DNA of 64,000 nucleotides from Dehalococcoidia bacterium (GTDB taxonomy: Bacteria > Chloroflexota > Dehalococcoidia > Tepidiformales > Tepidiformaceae). Below the pieces are notes generated by a model. The model had not been told where the DNA came from. It did not search any database and saw only the letters and a list, made by a program, of their open reading frames with translations. The stretch's first letter is position 1; the number at the start of each line of letters is the position of its first letter. The position numbers and the translations under genes were made by a program. Of the stretch, positions 51,163 through 60,146 are shown in pieces. The DNA lies in assembly GCA_020432045.1 (NCBI GenBank), contig JAGQHB010000004.1, positions 62,001 to 126,000 of the forward strand. The letters run 5' to 3'.

Positions 51163-52497
51163 GTGCACGCTCGCTACCTGTTTACGATTGGCGCTGCCCT
51201 CATCGCCTTCGCTGCGGCCGGCTGTTCGGACCGCGGCACCGCTGACCTCGTCACGACCACGGCCACGAACGAGCCATCCTCCACAGCCACGGCCACAGCA
51301 ACCACAGGCGCACCAGCGTCGCCATCTGCCACGCCGGCCCATGCCGCAGATTCCGCGTTCGATGGCGACGCTGCCTTCGCACACATCCGGCAACTCGCCG
51401 TCGCGATCGGGCCGCGCGTCTCCGGCACGGCTGCGGAAACGGCCACGGTGGACTACATCAAGCATGCATTCGAGGCGGACGGCTACACCGTCGAGCAATT
51501 CGCATTCGCGTTTCAATCCGACCCGTTCCGTGCGGCAACCGTCGAGGCAGCCGGGGAACCGATCGAAGCGTTCGCCATGACCGGCAGCGGCGGGGGCGAC
51601 GTCTCCGCGGCAGCCGTCGACATCGGCCTCGGCGACACCGCCGGTGTGGCCGGGAGAGACCTTTCCGGCAAGATCGCCATCGCTGCCAGGGGCACGCTGC
51701 GGTTCGCGGAGAAGCTTGCCAACGCCAGGTCAGCCGGTGCCATCGCGCTCATCGTGGCCAACGACCGTGAGGGCGATTTTGTCGGCAACCTCACGGGAAG
51801 CACTGATGTCCCCGTGGTCAGCGTTAGCTCTGATTCCGGCGACCGGCTTCGCGCAGCGGCTGCTTCTGGGGGGACCATCCGTGTCGTCGTCCCACCGGGC
51901 ACGTCCACGGGATCGGTCGACGTCATCGCCCGTCCGTCGGCGGGTGCCCGCTGCGACATCGTTGTCGGCGGCCACCACGACACAGTCCCGGGAGCGCCTG
52001 GAGCCCACGACAACGGCAGCGGGACCGGGATCGTCCTGGAGCTTGCCCGCGTGTTCGCGACAGACGGACTCGACCCGGGACTGTGCTTTGTCACCTTCGG
52101 CGCCGAGGAATCGGGGCTCAACGGAAGCAGGGCCTGGGTCGAGACGCTCACCAGGGCGAATGCACTGCCCCGGGTAATGGTAAACATCGACGCGATCGGC
52201 GTCGGGACGAAAGTGCAGCTCATCGGGACAAGCGAACTCACATCAGACGCGCTGGCCCTGGCAAATGCGATGGGTATCGCCGCGGAACAGACGGAGCTGG
52301 GCGCGGGGTTCGGGAGTGACCACCAGAGCTTCGAAGCAGCCGGGGTCGAGGTCATCTTCTTCGCCAGCGATCAACTCGGGTTCCTGCACACGCCACAGGA
52401 CACCATTGATTCGCTTGACCGGCCGGTCATCGACAACGGCGGTGCGCTTGCCGAAGCAACGATCCGGGCGCTGCTCAAGCGGTTTGCCGGTGGCTAG
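51163..52497 (+). CDS. M28-family metallopeptidase lipoprotein with PA domain
   Basis: A 444-residue secreted zinc aminopeptidase-type protein. A lipoprotein signal (LIAFAAAGC, Cys21) and a Thr/Ala-rich linker precede it. The protease-associated insertion (LSGKIAIAARGTLRFAEKLANARSAGA) lies at about 165-200. Zinc ligands are visible: VVGGHHDTV (His), GAHDNGSGTG (Asp), FGAEESGLNGS (Glu-Glu), and FLHTPQDT (His). It starts with GTG at 51163; no strong ribosome site. The LysM lipoprotein gene starts 14 bp downstream. Confidence 0.88.
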   Translation: MHARYLFTIGAALIAFAAAGCSDRGTADLVTTTATNEPSSTATATATTGAPASPSATPAHAADSAFDGDAAFAHIRQLAVAIGPRVSGTAAETATVDYIKHAFEADGYTVEQFAFAFQSDPFRAATVEAAGEPIEAFAMTGSGGGDVSAAAVDIGLGDTAGVAGRDLSGKIAIAARGTLRFAEKLANARSAGAIALIVANDREGDFVGNLTGSTDVPVVSVSSDSGDRLRAAAASGGTIRVVVPPGTSTGSVDVIARPSAGARCDIVVGGHHDTVPGAPGAHDNGSGTGIVLELARVFATDGLDPGLCFVTFGAEESGLNGSRAWVETLTRANALPRVMVNIDAIGVGTKVQLIGTSELTSDALALANAMGIAAEQTELGAGFGSDHQSFEAAGVEVIFFASDQLGFLHTPQDTIDSLDRPVIDNGGALAEATIRALLKRFAGG

Positions 52498-52511
52498 GAG
52501 ACAACCATAGG

Positions 52512-53099
52512 ATGACTAGACAGATGAGAATTCAGGTTCTTCTCCTGGCGGCCATCGGCAGCGCAGTAGCGTTCTGGGCAGCGGCCTGTGGCGGCGAGGG
52601 CGATACCGGCGGCACCGGATCCCGGATCACGGATCCGGCCAGCGTCCCGACTTCGACGCCGATTCAGAACCCGGTCACATTCCGGTTCAAGAACGAAGAC
52701 ATCGAGATCGCTGGCGGTGGCACCACCACGGCCGGCAGCGGGTCGAACCAGCCGCAGACACACACGGTGGCGCCCGGAGAAACGTGTGCCGAAATAGCCT
52801 CGCGGTACGGGATCAGTGTCGCCGACCTTATTCGCGTCAATCGCACGATCAACGCGGACTGCACCAACCTGCGGGAAGGCGAAAATCTGCGGGTTCCCTC
52901 CGCAGCACCGACCGCGGCAGCCGGTACGCCCACACCACGGGCAGGCGCCAGCGGCCGCACGCACACCGTCGCCGCGGGCGACACATGTGCCGACATCGCC
53001 GCGTCGTTCGGTGTCACGGTCGAAGCGCTCATCAGCGCGAACGGGCTCGATGCCGACTGCACGAACCTGCAGCTCGACCAGGTGCTCCAGATCCCGTAG
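52512..53099 (+). CDS. LysM-domain lipoprotein
   Basis: A 195-residue lipoprotein. The signal ends in FWAAAC (Cys26). Two LysM repeats lie at about 83-130 (HTVAPGETCAEIASRYG ... NLREGENLRVP) and 151-195 (HTVAAGDTCADIAASFG ... LQLDQVLQIP). Each repeat holds a Cys pair (ETCAEI with DCTNL), which could form a disulfide inside the domain. LysM binds N-acetylglucosamine glycans such as peptidoglycan. It follows the M28 lipoprotein gene closely and may be co-transcribed. Confidence 0.88.
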   Translation: MTRQMRIQVLLLAAIGSAVAFWAAACGGEGDTGGTGSRITDPASVPTSTPIQNPVTFRFKNEDIEIAGGGTTTAGSGSNQPQTHTVAPGETCAEIASRYGISVADLIRVNRTINADCTNLREGENLRVPSAAPTAAAGTPTPRAGASGRTHTVAAGDTCADIAASFGVTVEALISANGLDADCTNLQLDQVLQIP

Positions 53100-53182
53100 G
53101 TGCCCGGATGCCGGCAGATGCGCGACGCCTTCCCTGCTAGACTCGTTTCTGTCCACATCCAACGGCGCGAGGAGCATCTGCC

Positions 53183-54319
53183 ATGGACTTCCGGCTTTCA
53201 CCGGCTCAGGCTGCATTCCAACAAGAAGTGACCGCGGTCGCCGACGAACTGGCGGCCCCGGGCGGGCCCGATCTCCGCGCCGACCCCGAGTACAACGAGC
53301 ACGTGCGCATGGAGCTGGCGAAGCGGAAGTGGCTGGCAATGCCATGGCCAAAGGAATATGGCGGTCTTGGGGCCTCCCCCATGCAACAGATGCTTTACAA
53401 CGAGACGATGTCCTACCGGCGCGTCCCGGCCGGCAATATGGGCGTCTGGTGGGTTGGCCCCGCGCTTATTCTCTATGGAAACGACGAGCAGAAGGAGCGC
53501 TTCCTCCCGCGCATTACGAACGGCGACGATGTCTGGTGCACCCTGTATTCGGAACCCGGCGCGGGCTCAGACCTTGCAGCCCTGCAGACGCGTGCCGTGC
53601 GGGACGGGGACGACTACATCATCAACGGCCAGAAGATCTGGACTTCGGGAGCGCACCGGTCGAACTGGGGTTGGCTGGCCGCGCGCACCGACCCCGACGC
53701 GCCGAAGCACCGTGGCATGTCGATGTTCTGCGTTCCGATGGATGCGCCGGGACTCAGCATCCGGCCACTGGTGAACATGACCGGCAACCACGAATTCAAT
53801 GAAGTGTTTTTCGACAACGTACGCGTCCCTGCGACGCAGCGTGTCGGCGAAGAGAATCGGGGCTGGTACACCCTGGCCGTCGCCCTGGACTTCGAACGAT
53901 CGTCAATCGGCTCGACCGCAGGCGCACACCGAACGATCGATGATTTCGTCGAACTCGTGCGTTCCGGGCGCGCCGTGCTCACCGAGCAAACGCGAAACCG
54001 CCTGTCGGATTGCGCGATCTCGGTGCAGGTGCTTCGGTTCATCGGTTACCGCATCGCTGCTGAGCAGGAGCAGACGGGGATCGCGCCGACGCTCCTCGCG
54101 CAGATGGCAAAACTCTCAGCGATGGAACTCAACCAGAAGATCAGCAGCATGACGATGCAGGTGCTGGGTATGGAGGGCCAGGCTCACCCGGCCGACAGTG
54201 TTGCCGAGGCCTATACCCACGCCTTCCTGCGTTCGGTGGCGAACACCATCGAGGGCGGAACCAGCGAAATTCAACGGAACGTCATCGCTACGCGAGGATT
54301 GGGCCTCCCGCGCGGATAA
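53183..54319 (+). CDS. Acyl-CoA dehydrogenase
   Basis: A 378-residue flavoprotein of the acyl-CoA dehydrogenase family. It has the N-terminal helical domain, the FAD-binding middle region (WCTLYSEPGAGSDLAAL; YIINGQKIWTSGA) and the C-terminal helical domain ending in EGGTSEIQRNVIATRGLGLPR. The position of the catalytic Glu varies among subfamilies and I did not fix it, nor the substrate chain length. The ATG at 53183 has GGAG upstream (ggcgaggagc). The two CaiB/BaiF genes nearby on the other strand also use acyl-CoA. Confidence 0.92.
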   Translation: MDFRLSPAQAAFQQEVTAVADELAAPGGPDLRADPEYNEHVRMELAKRKWLAMPWPKEYGGLGASPMQQMLYNETMSYRRVPAGNMGVWWVGPALILYGNDEQKERFLPRITNGDDVWCTLYSEPGAGSDLAALQTRAVRDGDDYIINGQKIWTSGAHRSNWGWLAARTDPDAPKHRGMSMFCVPMDAPGLSIRPLVNMTGNHEFNEVFFDNVRVPATQRVGEENRGWYTLAVALDFERSSIGSTAGAHRTIDDFVELVRSGRAVLTEQTRNRLSDCAISVQVLRFIGYRIAAEQEQTGIAPTLLAQMAKLSAMELNQKISSMTMQVLGMEGQAHPADSVAEAYTHAFLRSVANTIEGGTSEIQRNVIATRGLGLPRG

Positions 54320-54345
54320 ATGGCCCCCGGGACCGGCAGCTACGC

Positions 54346-54558
54346 CTACACGACTGCTCGTAAGTGCGCACGGTCAAATCGCGGCTGAACTTTCGATACG
54401 ACGCGGTCGAGGTTGACCCCGAGGTCCGTGGTCGCAGCCTCAAGCGTCCAATCTAGATAGCGCGGCGATATACCGAAATCGGCCAGATCAAGGATCACGC
54501 CGGGCTCGGCCCGGACGATATCGATGACGCGGGCACTGCGGAGTTCTGCTGTAATCAT
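54346..54558 (-). CDS. Small DUF542-like protein
   Basis: A 70-residue protein. The ATG at 54558 has a near-perfect ribosome site, GGGAGGTGA, at about 6-nt spacing, so a real gene is likely although it is short. The sequence RVIDIVRAEPGVILDLADFG, then ISPRYLDWTLEAATTDLGVNLDRVV, resembles the small helical DUF542/DUF1858 fold, found at the N-terminus of the iron-sulfur repair protein ScdA/YtfE. The usual Cys pair is absent. A TATACC box lies upstream (near 54587-54592, minus). The role is unknown. It lies between the acyl-CoA dehydrogenase gene and the CaiB genes. Confidence 0.6.
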   Translation of the reverse strand: MITAELRSARVIDIVRAEPGVILDLADFGISPRYLDWTLEAATTDLGVNLDRVVSKVQPRFDRAHLRAVV

Positions 54559-54727
54559 CCTCTTCACCTCCCTTGGCCTCTCACTGGTATAGACGCTGCT
54601 CGTGTACGAATTGTTGCGAGCACGTTGCGTTGTCATGACGCAGGTAACCTGTGAGGAGCCTGATGTCCCCCACCGAACATCGGCTCTTACAGTAGCGTGC
54701 AGCAGGTGAAGTCCCGGGAATACAGGT

Positions 54728-55936
54728 TCAGACGAGGGATGCACGCAACTCAACGGTATGTTCGCCGAGCTTCGGCGCCGGGCGGCGGAGCTCCCAGGGA
54801 GTCGCACTGAACCAGTAAGGCGGTCCGGGCATCGCCGCCGGTTCCGTAACATCCTCGCCCGTCACCTTGACGAAATGTCCACGGTCCCAGAAGTGCGGAT
54901 CGTCGAGTGTCTCTTCCGGGCTGCGGACGGTACCCCAGGCCTGATCGCGCTCTTGGCCCCCCCGGTACACCGATTCACCCGGTTGTGACGCTACAAACCG
55001 CGCGACCTCGGCATAAACCTCGGACGCTTCGGCCGACCCGCGACCCGGCTGGCGGGACGCAGGAGAGTCAAATCGCTCTTCATCGAAGTTCATCCCAAAC
55101 CCGAACGACTGGAACCATTGCTTCAGCTTTCGCCAGCTCGAGTTGTCCCGGCCGATGCCGAACAGGATGAGGTCGCGTCCGTCGGCAGCGTGGACAAGCC
55201 AGCGTTCCGTCCGCCGGGCGGATGCATGCCGGGCAGTCTGGCGTACAACGTCCTCGCGGGCGTAGAGGTAGTACGGCATGCCGACCTCGACGGTGCAGCT
55301 CAGCGCTTCATGCATCGAGCAATCGACGTACTGTCCCCGGCCGGTGCGGTCCCGGAAGAGGAGCGCGGCAAGGATGCCGTGCGCGGCGTAGTGGCAGACC
55401 GTGTTGTAGCCCTGGTCACCGTGGCCGCGGATCGGCGGTGCCCCGGGGGCATCTTCCGGGTCGTAGCCGTTCATCATCATCGGGCCGCCAAGGGCAAGGC
55501 CGACGAGGTCCGACGATTTGTATTGCGCCCAGGGGCCATCCTGCCCGAACGGAGTGATCGAGCAAACGATCAGGCCCGGATGGTTCGCGGAGAGATCCGC
55601 GTAGCCGAGGCCAAGCGCGGCGAGGGCGCCGGGTGCCCGGTCTTCAATGACGATGTCCGCCGTGGCGATGAGCTTGCGGAGCACCTCCCGGTCCGCATCG
55701 TCGCTTTCAAAATCGAGCACCAGCGATCGCTTGTTGGTGTTGTGGTACCAGAAGTTCAGGGAGCGGTTGGGTGCCGGGACATCGCGGACGAAAGGCCCGA
55801 CGGTCCGCGCCGATGAACCGGCCGGCGGTTCGACTTTGATGACGTCAGCGCCCATGTCCGCGAGCAGCTTCCCCGCGTACTGGCCAAGTTCGTCGCAGAT
55901 CTCGACGACTCGGATGTCGCTCAGCGGTCCACTCAC
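54728..55936 (-). CDS. CaiB/BaiF-family CoA-transferase (second of pair)
   Basis: A 402-residue class III CoA-transferase. The N-terminal region shows IRVVEICDELGQYAGKLLADMGADVIKVEPP, RSLVLDFES and ITPFGQDGPWAQYKSSDLVGLALGG, all typical; the later YVDCSMHEAL fits the family. These enzymes move CoA between carboxylic acids through an Asp-bound intermediate. Its start overlaps the stop of the other CaiB gene by 4 bp (ATGA), so it is downstream of that gene and coupled; the two may form a heteromer, as in BbsEF. The substrate is unknown. Confidence 0.88.
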   Translation of the reverse strand: MSGPLSDIRVVEICDELGQYAGKLLADMGADVIKVEPPAGSSARTVGPFVRDVPAPNRSLNFWYHNTNKRSLVLDFESDDADREVLRKLIATADIVIEDRAPGALAALGLGYADLSANHPGLIVCSITPFGQDGPWAQYKSSDLVGLALGGPMMMNGYDPEDAPGAPPIRGHGDQGYNTVCHYAAHGILAALLFRDRTGRGQYVDCSMHEALSCTVEVGMPYYLYAREDVVRQTARHASARRTERWLVHAADGRDLILFGIGRDNSSWRKLKQWFQSFGFGMNFDEERFDSPASRQPGRGSAEASEVYAEVARFVASQPGESVYRGGQERDQAWGTVRSPEETLDDPHFWDRGHFVKVTGEDVTEPAAMPGPPYWFSATPWELRRPAPKLGEHTVELRASLV

Positions 55937-57168
55937 ATCAGCACCCCCATGGCCTCGTGCTCGGCAATCTCTTCATCTGTCATGCCCACAACCTCCCGGA
56001 GCACCTCGTGCGTGTGCTGGCCGAGCGCCGGCGCAGCCCGCTGCAGACTCCCCGGCGATTCGGAGAGCTTCGGCAGGACGCCGTCGTACTCACTTGGGCC
56101 GATCTCGGCGTGGTCGAGGACGTGCCACCAATCCCGGGACCGGAGCTGCGGATCGCGCTCATAGCGGTCAGATGCTCTCTGGCACACGCCGGCCCGAACA
56201 CCGGCCGCCTGCAATACCTCCATGGCGGCGTAATCGGTCATCGTGCTCGTCCATTCGGCGATGCGCGCATCGAGTTCGTCTTCGTTCGCGATTCGACCAG
56301 CGTTAGTGGCCCATTTCGGGTCTGCCGCCCATGCGGGCTCATCCATCGCCAGGACGATCGCCTGCCACTCGGCATCGTTCATGCAGGCAATGGCCAGCCA
56401 TCTGTCCTCGCCTGTGCAGGGGTAAGCGCCATGCGGAGCCACTTTCGGTTCCCAGGCCCGGTTGCCGGGCGGCATCCCCTCGCGGCGCCACTTCCGGCCA
56501 TTGACGGTGTAATCGAGGATAGCCGGGCCGTTCAGGACAATCCCGCCCTCGACCTGAGACATGTCGATGTGCTGACCCTCGCCGGTCCGGTTGCGGTGGT
56601 GGAGTGCCATCATGATCGCGACTGCAGCCTCATAACCGGCCGTGTGGTCCATGAAACTGTATCCCCAGCCCGCGGGCGGCTTCCCCGGAAGGCCGGATGT
56701 GTAGGTGAGGCCACCCAGTGCCTGCGCAGTCGGCCCCCACGTCGTGAAGTCCATGTCCCTGCCGAAGTGGCCGAACCCGGAAATCGAGCAGTAGATGATT
56801 TTTGGATTGATCTCCTTCAGCTGAGGGTAATCGAGGCCCCAGTTCGACATGATCCTGCTGGAGAAGTTCTCCACCACTATGTCGCTTTCTGCGATGATCT
56901 TCTTGACCACCTCGAACCCCATGGGGTGGCGGACGTTGAGTAGGACGCTGCGCTTGTTACGGTTGATGTAGTTGAAGAAGCCGCTGTTGTTGTAGGTCGG
57001 CGCATCGCCAACGATCGGGCGGCCCATCCGGACCGAGTCAACGGCTTGCGCGTGTTCGATGCGGATTACATCCGCGCCGAAGTCCCCGAGCACCCGCGTG
57101 CAGGTGGGGCCGGCGATGATCCAGGTGAAGTCACAGACGCGGATGCCCGCGAGCGGTTGGTCAGTCAT
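55933..57168 (-). CDS. CaiB/BaiF-family CoA-transferase (first of pair)
   Basis: A 411-residue class III CoA-transferase. It has IRVCDFTWIIAGPTCTRVLGDFGADVIRIE at the N-terminus, KRSVLLNVRHPMG and ISGFGHFGRDMDF, and HIDMSQVEGG. It begins with the ATG at 57168; a longer reading to 57210 lacks family similarity. Its end overlaps the second CaiB gene by 4 bp. Two adjacent, divergent-in-sequence CaiB genes suggest a two-subunit enzyme. Possible use is activation of a carboxylic acid for beta-oxidation, but this is inference. Confidence 0.88.
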   Translation of the reverse strand: MTDQPLAGIRVCDFTWIIAGPTCTRVLGDFGADVIRIEHAQAVDSVRMGRPIVGDAPTYNNSGFFNYINRNKRSVLLNVRHPMGFEVVKKIIAESDIVVENFSSRIMSNWGLDYPQLKEINPKIIYCSISGFGHFGRDMDFTTWGPTAQALGGLTYTSGLPGKPPAGWGYSFMDHTAGYEAAVAIMMALHHRNRTGEGQHIDMSQVEGGIVLNGPAILDYTVNGRKWRREGMPPGNRAWEPKVAPHGAYPCTGEDRWLAIACMNDAEWQAIVLAMDEPAWAADPKWATNAGRIANEDELDARIAEWTSTMTDYAAMEVLQAAGVRAGVCQRASDRYERDPQLRSRDWWHVLDHAEIGPSEYDGVLPKLSESPGSLQRAAPALGQHTHEVLREVVGMTDEEIAEHEAMGVLM

Positions 57169-57344
57169 GCGCGGGATTCTACGCCCGAACGGCCGGCCGT
57201 CGAACAGCACCGGCCACGTCAGACCACCAGGCAGATATTCGCCCGTGCGTCCGGCAGCGAGACACCAATCGCACGTACGGATTTGAGATTTCTCTATCCG
57301 GTCGCCTACGATCGAAGCAACTAACGAACGAGGTATCCCAGCGT

Positions 57345-57821
57345 ATGTCTGAAACCACGACCCTGAAGGTCGGCGACGAGGCCCCTGACTTTGACCTGGT
57401 CCAGGACCCGATCACCCGCGAAAAGTTCAAGCTCAGCGACCAGCGCGGGAAGAACGCGGTGATTATCAACTTCGTGCCTGCGGCGTTTTCCGGCCCCTGT
57501 AGCACGCAGCTTCCGTTGATCGAAAAGAAGAAGGCCGAATTCGCCGCACAGGGCGCCCTGCCCGTCGTGATTTCTGTCGATAACGCGTGGTCCTTGAAGG
57601 CCTGGAAGGAGCAGTTGGGAGTCGACATGCCCCTCCTTGCCGACTTCAACCCGAAAGGATCCACCGCGCAGGCCTACGGCGTCTTCCTCGACGCCGCCGG
57701 GGTCGCGAACCGCGTGGTGGTAGTTGTGGATAAGAACGGCAAAGTAGCGTGGATCCAGCCGACGGAGAAGATCACGGACATGCCGGACTATGACCCGGTC
57801 ATGGCTTGTGACATGGGCTAG
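57345..57821 (+). CDS. Peroxiredoxin (AhpC/TSA, AhpE-like)
   Basis: A 158-residue thiol peroxidase. The active-site motif reads VPAAFSGPC (Cys52 peroxidatic) where the usual form is P-x-x-x-T-x-x-C, with Ser replacing Thr. A second Cys is at 155 near the C-terminus. The N-terminal GDEAPDFDL is the standard opening. It reduces hydroperoxides with an unknown thiol partner. The ATG at 57345 is preceded by ACGAGG. A hairpin terminator follows its stop. Confidence 0.9.
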   Translation: MSETTTLKVGDEAPDFDLVQDPITREKFKLSDQRGKNAVIINFVPAAFSGPCSTQLPLIEKKKAEFAAQGALPVVISVDNAWSLKAWKEQLGVDMPLLADFNPKGSTAQAYGVFLDAAGVANRVVVVVDKNGKVAWIQPTEKITDMPDYDPVMACDMG

Positions 57822-57855
57822 GATTCAGAGCTACCCGGTCCGGTGCGATCAAAAG

Positions 57856-57879
57856 AGCGGGGGTCAGTTGGCCCCCGCT
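57856..57879. terminator. Hairpin between peroxiredoxin and alcohol dehydrogenase genes
   Basis: AGCGGGGG (57856-57863) pairs with CCCCCGCT (57872-57879) around an 8-nt loop. On the minus strand TCTTTTGATC follows, and on the plus strand TCTGATTGTTCC, so it may stop transcripts from both convergent genes. Confidence 0.7.
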
Positions 57880-57902
57880 TCTGATTGTTCCGGGAACCAG
57901 AC

Positions 57903-58994
57903 TCAGGAGTCCATGATCAGCACGGAGCGGTTGACTTCGCCACCCTTGAGCGAATCGTACGCCTCGTTGATCTGGTCCAGCGGCCAGCGCTTCGTGATGA
58001 TCTCGTCGATCTTGATGCGCTTCTGGCGGTACAGCTCCATCAGCCAGGGCATGTCGTAGGTCTGGCGTGTGGAACCGTAGTAGCTGCCGACGATACCCTT
58101 TTCGCCGAGGAAGCTGGTCCCGGCGTTGGGTAGCGTGAGCTGTTCTGCGAGCGGCAGCATCCCGACTATCACGGCCTGGCCACCACGACGCGCCATGCCC
58201 CACGCGTCCTGGGCAGTCTTCATGAGACCAATGGCCTCGAAGGCGTAATCAACGCCACCACCGGTCATCTCCTGTACCTGCTTAATGGGGTCGCCTTTCG
58301 AGGCATCGACCACGTCGGTCGCACCGAACTCCCTGGCGGCAGCGAGCTTATTCTCGAGCAGGTCCACTGCAATGATCCGCGACGCGCCCGCGAGCTTCGC
58401 ACCCTGGATGATGTTCAGCCCAACGCCGCCACAACCGACGACGGCGACGGTCTGGCCGACCTGGAGCTTCACGGTGTTGGTGACGGCGCCGACACCGGTC
58501 ATCACGCTGCAGCCGATGAGCGCGGCCACTTCCATCGGCACGTCGTCGGGGACGTGAACGCATGCCTTCGAGCTGACGAGCTGGTACTCGGCAAACGCGG
58601 ACATGCCCGCGAACTGCATGATCGGATTGCCGCCGAGCTTGATGCGGCCCATACGCTGGAGGGACTGCGTGTTCTGGCAAAGGTTCGGGCGGCCCGTCGT
58701 GCAGCGATCGCAGTTGCCGCAGGACTGGACGAAAGCGACGACCACGCGGTCGCCGGGCTTCACGTTGGTAACGCCCTCGCCAACCTTTTCGACGACGCCC
58801 GCGGATTCGTGTCCGAGCACGGCCGGCATCGGATACGTCCACTTGCCTTCCATGAAATGGAGGTCCGAGTGGCACACGCCGCTCGCGCTGGTCTTGATCA
58901 GGACTTCGCCGGCCTGCGGCTCGTCGACTTCAATGTCCTGGATCTGAAGGGGCTGATTGATGCCGTAGAGGACGGCTGCCTTGGCTGTGACCAC
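57903..58994 (-). CDS. Zinc-dependent alcohol dehydrogenase (MDR family)
   Basis: A 363-residue medium-chain dehydrogenase. The catalytic zinc site is visible in SGVCHSDLH and LGHESAGVV; the structural zinc cysteines are CGNCDRCTTGRPNLC. The Rossmann loop is AVVGCGGVGLNIIQ followed by AVDLLENKL, which suggests NAD. It starts with GTG at 58994 after GGAGGG. Similarity is greatest to class III-type ADHs, but the substrate is open. It converges with the peroxiredoxin gene. Confidence 0.92.
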   Translation of the reverse strand: MVTAKAAVLYGINQPLQIQDIEVDEPQAGEVLIKTSASGVCHSDLHFMEGKWTYPMPAVLGHESAGVVEKVGEGVTNVKPGDRVVVAFVQSCGNCDRCTTGRPNLCQNTQSLQRMGRIKLGGNPIMQFAGMSAFAEYQLVSSKACVHVPDDVPMEVAALIGCSVMTGVGAVTNTVKLQVGQTVAVVGCGGVGLNIIQGAKLAGASRIIAVDLLENKLAAAREFGATDVVDASKGDPIKQVQEMTGGGVDYAFEAIGLMKTAQDAWGMARRGGQAVIVGMLPLAEQLTLPNAGTSFLGEKGIVGSYYGSTRQTYDMPWLMELYRQKRIKIDEIITKRWPLDQINEAYDSLKGGEVNRSVLIMDS

Positions 58995-59080
58995 GTGATC
59001 CCTCCTTCTGTAACCACGGGATTGTTTCGGCGGGTGAGAGGACTGTCAAACTTGCCGCCGAGTCGGAAATTCGCGATGGC

Positions 59081-59890
59081 TCAGGGATGCAAACGCGGGA
59101 ACTGTCCGGGCTTCCGGCCTTCTCCCGGCGGCCCAGCAAACGTTTGCGCGAATTCGAGCCACTCCTCGGCGGCCGCGCCTTCGTAAGCGAGGTCCGTGTC
59201 GTTGTGATGCCTCCGCCGTGTCGCCACCTGGCAGAAGTCCAGCGCCGTACCGGTGATGCGGTTCGGTGCATTCACCTCCCCAAAGACCATCAGCTCGCCC
59301 GATGGCAGCCGCAGCTCAACGCGGACGGGTTCCGTGTTGGCCTCAAGTCCGCGCGTCGCATACGAGTAGTTCCGGGTGCGGACGCCGAGGAAGACGATGT
59401 GACGCAGCCGGTCGGAAGGCGCGCGCTTGAATGCCACCACATCCTCAACATCGAGGCCGTGGGACCAGCATTCCATCAGCCGGGCAGTGATGAACGAGGT
59501 CGCCGCCATCGGCGGCCCGTACCATGGCATCCGCCGCGACGGGTCGAGCGAGCGAGCCGCATTGACGAGTGCCGAACTCGCACGGCGCCACCAGCTCAAC
59601 AGTTCCGCGTGGGGAAGTTCGCGCGCCCGGATGATGTACGGGAACTGGCCGTCCACAACACGAGAGCCGCCACCAGCCTTTGACTCCGCCACGAACGCCG
59701 CTTCGTCCACCATCGCGAGGGTTGCGGCCTCGTCGACGTTTGCGAGATGCGCGACCTGGTCCCGCACAGTCCAGCCAGGCGCGTGTGTTGGCCGTTCAAG
59801 GTCATCGGGGCCCAGGGCGTCCAGCATCTCGGCAAACGAAGCGTGTTCGAGTGCAAGGTCGTCAACGATTTCGCGGTAGGCATCGCTCAT
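59081..59890 (-). CDS. TIGR03084-like (mycothiol-maleylpyruvate isomerase/DinB fold) protein
   Basis: A 269-residue protein. The N-terminus FAEMLDALGPDDLERPTHAPGWTVRDQVAHLANVD is the classic MDMPI/DinB-superfamily four-helix core with the first metal His; ITARLMECWSHGLDVEDV holds the other ligand region. The whole length fits the TIGR03084 family, of unknown function. The ATG at 59890 is the natural start; a longer reading to 60022 would run through the tRNA gene and is rejected. It follows the ADH gene's start by 86 bp on the same strand. Confidence 0.85.
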   Translation of the reverse strand: MSDAYREIVDDLALEHASFAEMLDALGPDDLERPTHAPGWTVRDQVAHLANVDEAATLAMVDEAAFVAESKAGGGSRVVDGQFPYIIRARELPHAELLSWWRRASSALVNAARSLDPSRRMPWYGPPMAATSFITARLMECWSHGLDVEDVVAFKRAPSDRLRHIVFLGVRTRNYSYATRGLEANTEPVRVELRLPSGELMVFGEVNAPNRITGTALDFCQVATRRRHHNDTDLAYEGAAAEEWLEFAQTFAGPPGEGRKPGQFPRLHP

Positions 59891-59977
59891 ATCAGGGCTC
59901 CCGGACTGTTGTGAGCGCACGATACAACGGCGGCCCTGCATCTGGCCGCACGCAAACAAATCCGGGAGGGGTTGAAA

Positions 59978-60054
59978 TGGTCGGGGCGCGGCGATTTGAA
60001 CGCCGGACCTCCTGAACCCCATTCAGGTGCGCTACCAGGCTGCGCTACGCCCCG
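59978..60054 (-). tRNA. tRNA-Pro (anticodon GGG)
   Basis: Read from 60054 down, all four arms form without mismatches: acceptor CGGGGCG/CGCCCCG, D stem GCGC/GCGC, anticodon stem CCTGA/TCAGG with loop ATGGGGT (anticodon GGG, followed by G), T arm CGGCG-TTCAAAT-CGCCG. The C1-G72 pair and A73 fit tRNA-Pro. CCA is encoded at 59980-59978. The tRNA body is 74 nt. Confidence 0.96.
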
Positions 60055-60146
60055 ACTGACCGGAATGGTAGCACGAGGTCACGAGATACGCCGCGCCGGC
60101 CGGTGTGGACGTTGCCACGGCGGCGGTGGCCGCCCACAATCGCGGA

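Noticed and set aside
54559-54852. Extension of the 70-residue gene upstream to 54852
   Set aside because: The upstream part overlaps the CaiB gene in another frame, while the ATG at 54558 has an excellent ribosome site.
59891-60022. Upstream extension of the TIGR03084-like protein
   Set aside because: It would read through the tRNA-Pro gene.
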